A stretch of 15,661 nt of DNA. It comes from CAZGRP01 sp964527995. GTDB taxonomy: Bacteria > Zhuqueibacterota > Zhuqueibacteria > Oceanimicrobiales > CAZGRP01. A model generated the notes under the pieces. That model was not told the DNA's origin and made no database searches. It saw only the letters and a program-made list of their open reading frames with translations. The stretch lies in the NCBI GenBank assembly GCA_964527995.1, contig CAZGRP010000081.1, positions 1-15,661 of the forward strand, read 5' to 3'. Positions 1 through 6,552 of this stretch are shown piece by piece (position 1 is the stretch's first letter; each line of letters starts with the position of its first letter). The position numbers and the translations under genes were made by a program.

Positions 1-5
1 TCGCT

Positions 6-1337
6 GTGACCGATCGCGCTGGTGAAGTGGTGAATTTCCGGGGTCGACTCAAAAAGATCCCGGAAAAGAAGTTTCGCGAGCCCTCCACCAACGGTAGATT
101 CGACCAGCTGCGGATGGTCGACGAACTCACCAACACCATGAGCGAGTCGTTCGAGGAGCCCTTCAACGTGCTTCTCGAGCGCCTGGCGGAAACGCTCTGC
201 CAGCTTTTCCGGTTCCGTCACGCCACGGTCGCCCTTCTCGACCGCAAGCGAAAGGTGTACGTGAAGCAGGCCATGGTCGGCTATCTCTCCCACAACGGTC
301 GTCCGCAGCGTGCGCTCGAGGTACCTCAGGAGGTCATTGACCGAATTTTTGCGGGGCGCTATCGCGTCAAGGTGATCTACTACAATCGCGAGATCCGCGA
401 GCCACGGGAGTTGTTGGCCCCCATGGTGCCGGAACGACGGAGCCAGCGACGCCGTCCGCCGGACCAATGGCACGAGCGCGATCTGATTCTGCTCAATCTC
501 AGCGATCGCGAGGGTCGGTCGTTCGGCTACATCTCTCTCGACTCGCCGGATGAGGGCCACGTCCCGACAAGGTCCACCTTCATCAACCTGCAGATCTTCG
601 GCCGCCTGGCGAGCTTTGCAATCGAGAACTACTACCGGTTTGCCTCCATTGAACGGCGCAACCGCCGACTCAAGCAGGTTCTGGTCACCAGCAATATCTT
701 CAAGCTCTATCTCAGCCTGAGCGAGCTGCTGAAGGAGGTTGTCTGGGCGGTCAAGTTCTCTCTCGACTTTGATCTGGTCTGTCTCAGTCTGATCAGCAAG
801 AAAACCGGCTTGCTGGAAATCAAGTCGGTGGCCAGCGAGGACAAGATCAAGCTGCTGCAATTGTTGGAGGTCTCTTTCCCTGTGCGGCCTTTTTCGCAGC
901 TTCTCAAAGAGGAGTACCGAGTCAGCAAGTCCTACCTGGTGCGTAAAGAGGAGCCGGTGCTGCGACCCTTGAAGCAAATCTACTACGGCAGTCGCCTGGA
1001 CGGTGGCGGAGGGGACGAATGGTCGCCATGGAATTTGCTTCTGGTGCCGATTCGGTCGAGAGAGAGCAAGATCATCGGCTTTCTCATGGCTGACGATCCG
1101 GCCGACGGCCGCCTTCCCCAGGATGAGGTGATCCGCACGCTGGAGATTCTGGCGAATCAGATCGGCGTCGCCATCGACAACCGCGTCATGTACGTGGAGG
1201 CGAAGAAGCGAATTCGTGAGCTGGAGGCCGCAACGGCCGCCCCGGCTGCGCCGACAGAGCCGGATTTCAACGATCACGTCGACGAGGAATACGCCTCGGT
1301 GGGGATCCGCAAATTGGTCGACAAGTTCTTCAAGTGA
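6..1337 (+). CDS. Tandem GAF-domain sensory protein (possibly 5'-partial)
   Basis: Soluble protein of about 443 residues with no membrane segment. Two GAF-like modules are visible: residues about 40-215, ending in a typical GAF exit helix (FINLQIFGRLASFAIENYYR), and about 225-400, with the strand GFLMADDPADG and exit helix EILANQIGVAIDNRVMY. A short coiled coil (EAKKRIRELEAA), an Ala/Pro linker and a charged tail follow. There is no kinase, phosphatase or DNA-binding output domain, so it probably acts as a ligand- or protein-binding partner in the signalling cluster downstream. The GTG at 6 is the first usable start, but the frame is open to the window edge and no upstream RBS can be judged; ATG at 114 is an alternative without a clear Shine-Dalgarno. 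GAF ligands cannot be predicted from sequence. It is separated from the phosphatase cassette by a promoter, so it is probably a different transcription unit. Confidence 0.8.
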   Translation: MTDRAGEVVNFRGRLKKIPEKKFREPSTNGRFDQLRMVDELTNTMSESFEEPFNVLLERLAETLCQLFRFRHATVALLDRKRKVYVKQAMVGYLSHNGRPQRALEVPQEVIDRIFAGRYRVKVIYYNREIREPRELLAPMVPERRSQRRRPPDQWHERDLILLNLSDREGRSFGYISLDSPDEGHVPTRSTFINLQIFGRLASFAIENYYRFASIERRNRRLKQVLVTSNIFKLYLSLSELLKEVVWAVKFSLDFDLVCLSLISKKTGLLEIKSVASEDKIKLLQLLEVSFPVRPFSQLLKEEYRVSKSYLVRKEEPVLRPLKQIYYGSRLDGGGGDEWSPWNLLLVPIRSRESKIIGFLMADDPADGRLPQDEVIRTLEILANQIGVAIDNRVMYVEAKKRIRELEAATAAPAAPTEPDFNDHVDEEYASVGIRKLVDKFFK

Positions 1338-1401
1338 CATCCGCATTTCCCCGGGAGTTTCAGCCTGCCTTTTCACCTGCGGCTGACACGCTGCATTTCT
1401 C

Positions 1402-1430
1402 TTGACATCCGTTCGCCTTTTTGTTACTTT
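1402..1430 (+). promoter_or_regulatory. Sigma70-type promoter of the partner-switching cassette
   Basis: A perfect -35 box TTGACA (1402-1407) and a -10 box TACTTT (1425-1430) are separated by exactly 17 nt, in the gap after the GAF gene. Transcription would start near 1437. This is the only near-consensus promoter in the window and probably drives the phosphatase-STAS-HATPase cassette. The use of a housekeeping-type promoter is inferred from the consensus match alone. Confidence 0.65.
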
Positions 1431-1436
1431 AGCGAG

Positions 1437-1674
1437 ATCAAACTCTTGCGCCTCCTAATGGGGGCGCGCAACCTGAGGGCCACGGCCCTCGTCAATGGTT
1501 TCAGGACGAGGCGGTCGAATTCGCCGGGTGTGGTCTGTCGAGGGTGGCGCGCACCTCAAGGCCATAGAACCGCCGTTTTTTCACGCACCACGGCGTCGAA
1601 AAAGGGCTCCAACCGAGCACCTCGATAGTCACGCGGCCCTGGCGCTGGCTTGGGTTTGGCACGGAGTTCGACGA
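1437..1674 (+). promoter_or_regulatory. Structured 5' leader upstream of the 8-TM phosphatase
   Basis: About 240 nt lie between the predicted transcription start and the preferred TTG start at 1675. The leader opens with two compact hairpins: 1448-1467 (8-bp stem GCGCCTCC/GGGGGCGC with one G-U pair, TAAT loop) and 1475-1490 (6-bp perfect stem GAGGGC/GCCCTC, CACG loop). A third hairpin lies at 1540-1557 (GAGG-TG/CACCTC with one bulged G). Further down, GGCGGT (1510-1515) can pair with ACCGCC (1569-1574), one base before a run of six T (1576-1581). The translated reading of 1495-1674 is Arg-rich and unlike a domain or signal peptide, which supports a noncoding leader. No known riboswitch class was recognised. 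Confidence 0.45.
1510..1581 (+). terminator. Possible attenuator/terminator in the leader
   Basis: GGCGGT (1510-1515) pairs with ACCGCC (1569-1574), enclosing the hairpin at 1540-1557, and T6 at 1576-1581 follows after a single G. Competing pairings exist: GGCG 1510-1513 with CGCC 1522-1525, and CGCCG 1571-1575 with CGGCG 1591-1595. Mutually exclusive stems beside a T-run are what an attenuator looks like, but the outer stem is only 6 bp and GC-rich DNA makes such pairings easily by chance. Confidence 0.25.
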
Positions 1675-3786
1675 TTGGAACGGGTTCAAGCAAAGCAGGG
1701 CGCCAAGCGGGAGCGCCGATATCGGCTTGCAGTGCTTCTGCTGCTGGTCGGTGCGGGCGTGGTGATCGTCCTTGACGGGACCTACCTGCTGGCCGGGAAC
1801 ATGCCGGCCACGTTTCACGTGCTCCGAGAGTTCTTGTTCGCGGGGTTGCTGGTGGTGGCGGCGCCTCTGGTTTGGCGGTCGCCGCGTCTGGTCGATCGTC
1901 CGCTGACACGGCAACTGAAGAATGTGCTCCTGCTTTTCGCGGCAGTGTTGGCCTGGTGGCTGGCATTGCAGGGCGTGCGATTTGGAGTTGCCGGCCCCCA
2001 GTTGATGGCTGGCGCTGACCGTCCGCGACTGGCTCTCGGAGCTGCGCTGTTCGGCGTCGGTGCGTCGGCGCTGATGCTGGCCATCCTTGGAATCATCCGC
2101 AGGCTTATCCTCTACAAGCGAACGCCTACCACTCGCCGCAACTTGAGGATCCTGGTGGTGTTGTTTCTGGCTGTCCTTCTTGAAGCGGCTGTTCACGGCA
2201 GCGAGCGAGTCGCGGGGGGGATGGGGAGGGTCTTTTGGAGGACCTCACTCGGGGAGGTCCTGCTGTTTCTGCTTATCGTGGCGATGGTGGTAAATGCGTT
2301 CCGGAACGCCTGGGTGAATTTTCTCAACAAGCGGCAAAAGATCAGGGCATTTTGGGGCGGTGTGCCGGTGCTGGTGATGGCGGCCAGCCTGATAGGGGTC
2401 AGTCAGGATCCATGGATGGAACAGTACAGCCTGGTGTTGACCAAGTTTCTGTTCACAGGCTCCCTCTTCGTGACCATCTACGCATCCATGAGTCTCATCA
2501 GCCTCCTCCTGCATTTGCCGACCGCCAGCATCTACGACCAGCGCATGCGCGAGATCTCCGCTCTGCACGATCTCAGTCACGTGGCCATATCGGTGTTCGA
2601 CATCGGGCAACTGGCCGAAACCATCGTCGTCCAGACGGTTCAAAACGTGCGGCCTAGTGCCGCCTGGTTGGAGCTCTTGGATCCGAAGGCCAAGCGGCTC
2701 TATCTGGCCGCGGCCTACGGCCTGAGTGATAGGGAGATGGAGTCGATCAACCTGGATCCACAGGCCGGTCTCAGCGGCCTGGTCATTGCGCAGGGCGCGG
2801 CCGTGGTGATCAACGACATCGACTACGACGAGCGTGCCCAATCGGTCCGCAGTTGGTGCCCTCGCTTCGGCTCTCTGGTAGGCGTCCCCCTCAGCGTTCA
2901 CGGCCGGGTGGTCGGAATCTTGTTCGCAGCCAAGCTTGAGGACCATGCCTTCGACGAGGACGAGCGTAGCCTGCTGGAGGCCTTTGCCAATCAGGCCGCC
3001 GTTGCCGTGCACAACGCCCAACTCGTGCGCGAATCTTTGGAGAAGGAGCGCCTGGAGCAGGAACTGCGGGTTGCACACGAAGCCCAAATGAAGCTCCTGC
3101 CCAAGTCCATGCCAGAGGTGCCGGGCGTCGAAATCGACGCCGTCAGTATCCCTGCCAACGAAGTAGGCGGGGACTACTATGACTTTTTCGACCTCGGAGA
3201 TCGATTGGGGCTGGTCGTTGGCGATGTTTCCGGTAAGGGGCCGCAGGCAGCGTTCTACATGGCGGAGGTTAAAGGGATCATCGAAGCGTTGAGCCGCATC
3301 TACGCGTCGCCACGGGAACTGCTGATCCGAGTCAACGAGACCCTCTATCACACTCTGGATCGCCAGGCCTTCGTCACACTGATCTATGCCGTCATCGACC
3401 CGCAACTGAGGCGCCTGGTGTTCAGTCGAGCCGGCCACACCCCGGTTCTGTATGCCTCAGCCAACGGTGCAGTCCCTCGTTACCTGGAACCTCCGGGGCT
3501 GGGGCTCGGCCTGGATCGTGGCGAGCTGTTCAAGAAAGTGATCACAGAAGAGCATGTCGAGTTGAAGCCCGGAGACGTTCTAGTGTTCTACACCGATGGT
3601 GTCATCGAAGCGCGCGACACCACCCAGACAGAGTTTGACGAAGAGAGACTGCTTGAATTGGTGTCGTCGACCGACTGCACCTCCTCGCACGAGCTGAAGG
3701 AGCACATTGTCGAGGAGGTCAGGAAGTTTGTCGGCGACGCGAAGGTTCACGACGACCTCACTCTCGTGGTCGTACGAGTCAAATAG
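1675..3786 (+). CDS. 8-TM GAF-PP2C (SpoIIE/RsbU-type) membrane phosphatase
   Basis: Metal-dependent serine phosphatase expected to dephosphorylate a STAS protein, probably the one encoded next. From TTG 1675 (703 residues) it has about eight hydrophobic segments (residues about 18-39, 49-67, 83-101, 119-141, 157-173, 192-209, 229-243, 253-281), a GAF domain (about 290-445), a coiled-coil linker (EKERLEQELRVAHEAQ), then the PP2C domain. The metal-binding aspartates are all present: D500 (GGDYYD), D517 (GDVSGKG), D641 (YTDG) and D693/D694 (HDDLT), so it should be active. I chose TTG 1675 because GGAG (1663-1666) lies 8 nt upstream. The frame also offers ATG 1495 (763 residues), but that has no Shine-Dalgarno and would add an Arg-rich stretch without domain character. 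The stop codon overlaps the AGGAGG of the STAS gene. Catalytically it resembles the phosphatase at 10893-12857. Confidence 0.9.
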   Translation: MERVQAKQGAKRERRYRLAVLLLLVGAGVVIVLDGTYLLAGNMPATFHVLREFLFAGLLVVAAPLVWRSPRLVDRPLTRQLKNVLLLFAAVLAWWLALQGVRFGVAGPQLMAGADRPRLALGAALFGVGASALMLAILGIIRRLILYKRTPTTRRNLRILVVLFLAVLLEAAVHGSERVAGGMGRVFWRTSLGEVLLFLLIVAMVVNAFRNAWVNFLNKRQKIRAFWGGVPVLVMAASLIGVSQDPWMEQYSLVLTKFLFTGSLFVTIYASMSLISLLLHLPTASIYDQRMREISALHDLSHVAISVFDIGQLAETIVVQTVQNVRPSAAWLELLDPKAKRLYLAAAYGLSDREMESINLDPQAGLSGLVIAQGAAVVINDIDYDERAQSVRSWCPRFGSLVGVPLSVHGRVVGILFAAKLEDHAFDEDERSLLEAFANQAAVAVHNAQLVRESLEKERLEQELRVAHEAQMKLLPKSMPEVPGVEIDAVSIPANEVGGDYYDFFDLGDRLGLVVGDVSGKGPQAAFYMAEVKGIIEALSRIYASPRELLIRVNETLYHTLDRQAFVTLIYAVIDPQLRRLVFSRAGHTPVLYASANGAVPRYLEPPGLGLGLDRGELFKKVITEEHVELKPGDVLVFYTDGVIEARDTTQTEFDEERLLELVSSTDCTSSHELKEHIVEEVRKFVGDAKVHDDLTLVVVRVK

Positions 3787-3795
3787 GAGGGCTAT

Positions 3796-4152
3796 ATGGA
3801 AGGCTTCGAAGTGCGCCGAGAAGATAAGGGCGATGTTTCGGTGTTGTATTTAAAAGGGTATCTCGACGCTCACACAGCACCGGACCTGGAAGCCGCGTTG
3901 CGGCAGTTGGTCGAAGACGGACGCTATCGCATCGTGGTCAATTTTACCGACCTGAACTACATCAGCAGTGCCGGCCTGGGTGTGTTCATGGGGTTCATTG
4001 AGGAGGTGCGGGAGAACGGCGGCGACATCAAGTTGTCGAACATGAGTCCCAAGGTTTTCCGCATCTTCGACCTGCTCGGGTTTCCAACGCTTTACGACAT
4101 CGTCGATCGGGAGGAGGAGGCGATCGACGGGTTTGGGCAGGTTGCGCGGTGA
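3796..4152 (+). CDS. STAS-domain anti-anti-sigma factor (RsbV/SpoIIAA-like)
   Basis: Cytosolic single-domain STAS protein of 118 residues, the usual family size. It should cycle between a phosphorylated form, made by the HATPase kinase encoded next, and a dephosphorylated form made by PP2C phosphatases; the latter would bind the kinase. The family phosphorylation site is visible as YISSAGLGVF (residues 55-64). Aligned with the DSSGLG of SpoIIAA, Ser58 is the phosphoacceptor and Ser57 takes the place of the usual Asp, followed by Ala59. The start is well supported: AGGAGG at 3785-3790 overlaps the upstream stop and sits 5 nt before ATG, implying translational coupling to the phosphatase. The 3' end overlaps the HATPase reading frame if that gene starts at 4133 or 4142. 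The family call is firm; whether the target is a sigma factor is not shown. Confidence 0.93.
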   Translation: MEGFEVRREDKGDVSVLYLKGYLDAHTAPDLEAALRQLVEDGRYRIVVNFTDLNYISSAGLGVFMGFIEEVRENGGDIKLSNMSPKVFRIFDLLGFPTLYDIVDREEEAIDGFGQVAR

Positions 4153-4699
4153 GACGCCGGACTCTTCAGCCAATACCCTTGTAGGGACTGGATCCAAATC
4201 GAAGGCGAAAAAGGTATTGCAAAAGCGAGCGAAAACGTACCGGCTCAGGATCCCCAGCCAGACAGACAATCTGGAGATCATCCGCGAGTTCGTCGCCCGG
4301 ATCGCCGAGAAGCATGGCTTCGACGATGAAGACGTGAACAAGATCGAACTGGCCGTGGATGAGGCCTGCGCCAACGTCATCAAGCACGCCTACGGCAGGA
4401 ACGAGTACAAGCCGATCGACATCGTCATCAAAGTCGATGGCCGGAAGCTGACCGTCATCGTCGTCGACAAAGGGAAGGGTTTTGACCCCAAGTCGATCAA
4501 AGCCCCCGACATGAAGGAGTACCTGTCAAAAATGCGTGTCGGCGGGCTGGGACTCTATCTCATGGAGACGCTTATGGATGAGGTTGACTTCGATATCAAG
4601 CCGGGCAAGCGGAATCAGGTGAAACTGGTGAAGTACCTGGCCAGGAACGATCGCCTTGACAGGCCTGGACGACGCAAATCAAGGAAGCGCCACTCCTGA
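4133..4699 (+). CDS. HATPase anti-sigma factor / serine kinase (RsbW/SpoIIAB-like)
   Basis: GHKL-type ATPase that in the RsbW/SpoIIAB family phosphorylates the partner STAS protein and binds a sigma factor. Numbered from TTG 4133 (188 residues), the ATP-binding motifs are: N-box with E77 and N81 (ELAVDEACANVIKHAYG), G1 box with D112 (VVDKGKGF), and G2 box GGLGLYLM (137-144). All key positions are intact. The start is uncertain. TTG 4133 has GAGGAGGAGG (4111-4120) 12 nt upstream and overlaps the STAS gene by 20 bp; TTG 4142 and TTG 4217 (160 residues, nearer the family's usual length) are alternatives. The Lys-rich stretch before the conserved core (about residues 21-36) and the basic C-terminal tail (RRKSRKRHS) are extra to the minimal family fold. 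No sigma factor gene follows, unlike sigB and sigF operons. Confidence 0.9.
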   Translation: MGRLRGETPDSSANTLVGTGSKSKAKKVLQKRAKTYRLRIPSQTDNLEIIREFVARIAEKHGFDDEDVNKIELAVDEACANVIKHAYGRNEYKPIDIVIKVDGRKLTVIVVDKGKGFDPKSIKAPDMKEYLSKMRVGGLGLYLMETLMDEVDFDIKPGKRNQVKLVKYLARNDRLDRPGRRKSRKRHS

Positions 4700-4735
4700 C
4701 TCACTTTCGGTCGGGAGGGTGCCAGCCGAGGGAGT
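4692..4735 (+). promoter_or_regulatory. Possible RBS-occluding hairpin before the GAF-GAF-PP2C gene
   Basis: ACTCC (4692-4696), just before the HATPase stop codon, is complementary to GGAGT (4731-4735), which holds the Shine-Dalgarno of the next gene. Inside this, TTCGG (4706-4710) can pair with CCGAG (4726-4730), using one G-U pair. Ribosomes reaching the HATPase stop would open the structure, giving translational coupling across a 42-nt gap. The structure is hand-paired and unscored. Confidence 0.22.
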
Positions 4736-4741
4736 AAGATC

Positions 4742-6484
4742 TTGAGCCAAAGCACAGAGGCCACCGGACAGGGATCGCTGGAAGCTCGACTGGTTGAGCT
4801 GCAAGCACTCTTCGAGCTCAGCAGAACCCTCAATTCCAGCCTCAATCTGCAACACATCCTGGACTCCGTCCTCCTCAGCCCCATGGGGCGCCTGATGATC
4901 AGCCGAGGGATGGTGTTGCTGCGGGAAGAAGAGCACGCTGTCAGCATCGCGGCGATCAAAGGGCTGTCTGTGGATCTGGTCGGCACCAGGGTGCAGATCG
5001 ATGTGGAGGCCTCGGCACCGACCCCGGTTTCTCGGTTGAGCGATGCTTCCAGCCGGGCTTTTTTTGAGAAATTCGGTATTGAGCTGATCGTACCCATCGT
5101 CAGCAACAGCTCCACTCTTGGTTATGTCTGTTTCGGACCGAAGATCATCCCGGGCGGGTTTTCGGCCACGGATCTCGAGTTTTTGCACTCGCTCTCGAAC
5201 CTGGCCGCGACCGCGGTGCAGAACGGCCTTGTTTTCCGGGAACTACAAGCCGTCAACCGCAGACTCGACAAGAAAATCCAGGAGCTCAACACCCTCTTCG
5301 AAATCGGCAAGGAGCTGATCGCGGTCCTCGATTCTGAGAAGGTCGTTAATCTGTTGAGTTTCGCCGTGATGGGCGAGCTGGTGGTGAACCGACTTCTGAT
5401 CTTTCTCAGAGAGGGAGACCGCATGATCCTGCGGTTGGCCAAGGGGTTTCGTTCGCAGGAAGACGTCAAATCCCTGGAGAGCGAGGAGCTGCTCCGTTCG
5501 CTCATCCGCATCGAGCAGCACTGCCGCATCGAGGACTGTCCATTCCCAGAGGTGCGCGAAACGCTGGCTCGCGCCGGGGTGCAGGTGGTGACACCGATGC
5601 GCATTCAGGAGGAAACACGGGGTCTGCTGGCCCTGGGGGCCAAGATCACGCAAGCGCCCTACGGCGACGACGAACTGGAGTTTCTGCAGACCCTCGGCAA
5701 CCTGGCCATGATCTCCATCGAAAACGCTCGCCTCTTTGAAGAAGCGCTGGAAAAGGAGCGCCTGGAAGAGGAGCTCAACATTGCCCGCGATATTCAGAGG
5801 CGCCTGCTGCCCAAGGAATTGCCCACGCTCGAGGGCTTCGAGCTTGCCGCACTCAACGTATCGTCGCAGCAAGTCGGTGGGGACTATTACGACTGCATCC
5901 CGATCGACCGCTTCCGCTACGGTATCGCCATCGCCGATGTCTCCGGCAAAGGAGTGCCGGCCGCACTTCTCATGGCCAACCTTCAGGCCAGCTTGCGGGC
6001 TCTGGTGCGGGCAGGCGTGCCTCTGACCACCATGGTCAGCCGCATGAGCGACATCGTTCACGAAAACACCAGCGTCGACAAATACATTACGTTCTTCTAT
6101 GGGGTGCTCGACATCGAGGCCATGACCTTCACCTACTGCAACGCCGGACATAATCCGCCTTACCTCTTCCACCGCGATGGTGACTTTCAAAGGCTCGAGG
6201 AGGGCGGACTGATCCTCGGCATGATGCCGGGATCGCAGTACCACGAAGAGTCGGTTGCACTGCGGTCGGGGGACGTGATCGTTCTCTACACAGACGGGGT
6301 CACCGAGGCGATGAACCCGAGCGACGAGGAGTTCGATGAACCCCGGTTGGAAGCAGTGGTCCGGCAGCATCTACACGGTCCGGCCTCGACCATCGTCGAC
6401 GAGGTCGCTTCGGCTATTACCGAGTTCGTCGCACCGCGGCCTCAAAGCGACGATATCACCCTTTTTGTCGTCCGCGTGTGCTGA
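4742..6484 (+). CDS. GAF-GAF-PP2C (RsbU-like) cytosolic phosphatase
   Basis: Soluble serine phosphatase of 580 residues without membrane segments. Order: GAF1 (about 10-165, exit helix LSNLAATAVQNGLVFREL), helical linker (about 166-190), GAF2 (about 190-340, exit helix NLAMISIENARLFEEAL), coiled coil (EKERLEEELNIARDIQRRLL), PP2C domain (about 360-580). Metal-binding aspartates are complete: D381 (GGDYYD), D399 (ADVSGKG), D518 (YTDG), D570/D571 (SDDIT). The signature CNAGHNPPYLF and the GLILGMMPG segment are typical of RsbU-type enzymes. The start is TTG, supported by GGAG (4731-4734) 7 nt upstream; no ATG or GTG nearby fits better. GAF2 carries a C-x4-C pair (C261, C266), which could be redox- or metal-responsive, but this is speculative. 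It probably feeds the same STAS protein from a cytosolic signal. No terminator separates it from the HATPase gene. Confidence 0.93.
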   Translation: MSQSTEATGQGSLEARLVELQALFELSRTLNSSLNLQHILDSVLLSPMGRLMISRGMVLLREEEHAVSIAAIKGLSVDLVGTRVQIDVEASAPTPVSRLSDASSRAFFEKFGIELIVPIVSNSSTLGYVCFGPKIIPGGFSATDLEFLHSLSNLAATAVQNGLVFRELQAVNRRLDKKIQELNTLFEIGKELIAVLDSEKVVNLLSFAVMGELVVNRLLIFLREGDRMILRLAKGFRSQEDVKSLESEELLRSLIRIEQHCRIEDCPFPEVRETLARAGVQVVTPMRIQEETRGLLALGAKITQAPYGDDELEFLQTLGNLAMISIENARLFEEALEKERLEEELNIARDIQRRLLPKELPTLEGFELAALNVSSQQVGGDYYDCIPIDRFRYGIAIADVSGKGVPAALLMANLQASLRALVRAGVPLTTMVSRMSDIVHENTSVDKYITFFYGVLDIEAMTFTYCNAGHNPPYLFHRDGDFQRLEEGGLILGMMPGSQYHEESVALRSGDVIVLYTDGVTEAMNPSDEEFDEPRLEAVVRQHLHGPASTIVDEVASAITEFVAPRPQSDDITLFVVRVC

Positions 6485-6552
6485 GGAGGGCACAAACCAC
6501 TCTCTGGATCGATCACAGCCTGCCTGCGTCCCGCTGAAGAGAGGATGACCCT

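Noticed and set aside
1338..1400. Terminator after the GAF gene
   Set aside because: CAGCC and GGCTG can pair over a 15-nt loop, but the stem is only 5 bp and no T-run follows.
1448..1490. Tandem hairpins as a guanidine-II (mini-ykkC) riboswitch
   Set aside because: That class needs ACGR tetraloops in both hairpins. Here the loops are TAAT and CACG, and shifting the register to give ACGG breaks the stem.
1446..1628. Short frame as a leader peptide
   Set aside because: It starts at a TTG without a Shine-Dalgarno, overlaps the hairpins, and shows no run of a regulatory codon.
2245..3438. Long minus-strand open frame (397 codons) opposite the 8-TM phosphatase
   Set aside because: It is antisense to clear GAF and PP2C motifs, its translation is His/Gln/Asp-rich without domain character, and it has no supported RBS. 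GC-rich coding DNA leaves such frames open by chance.
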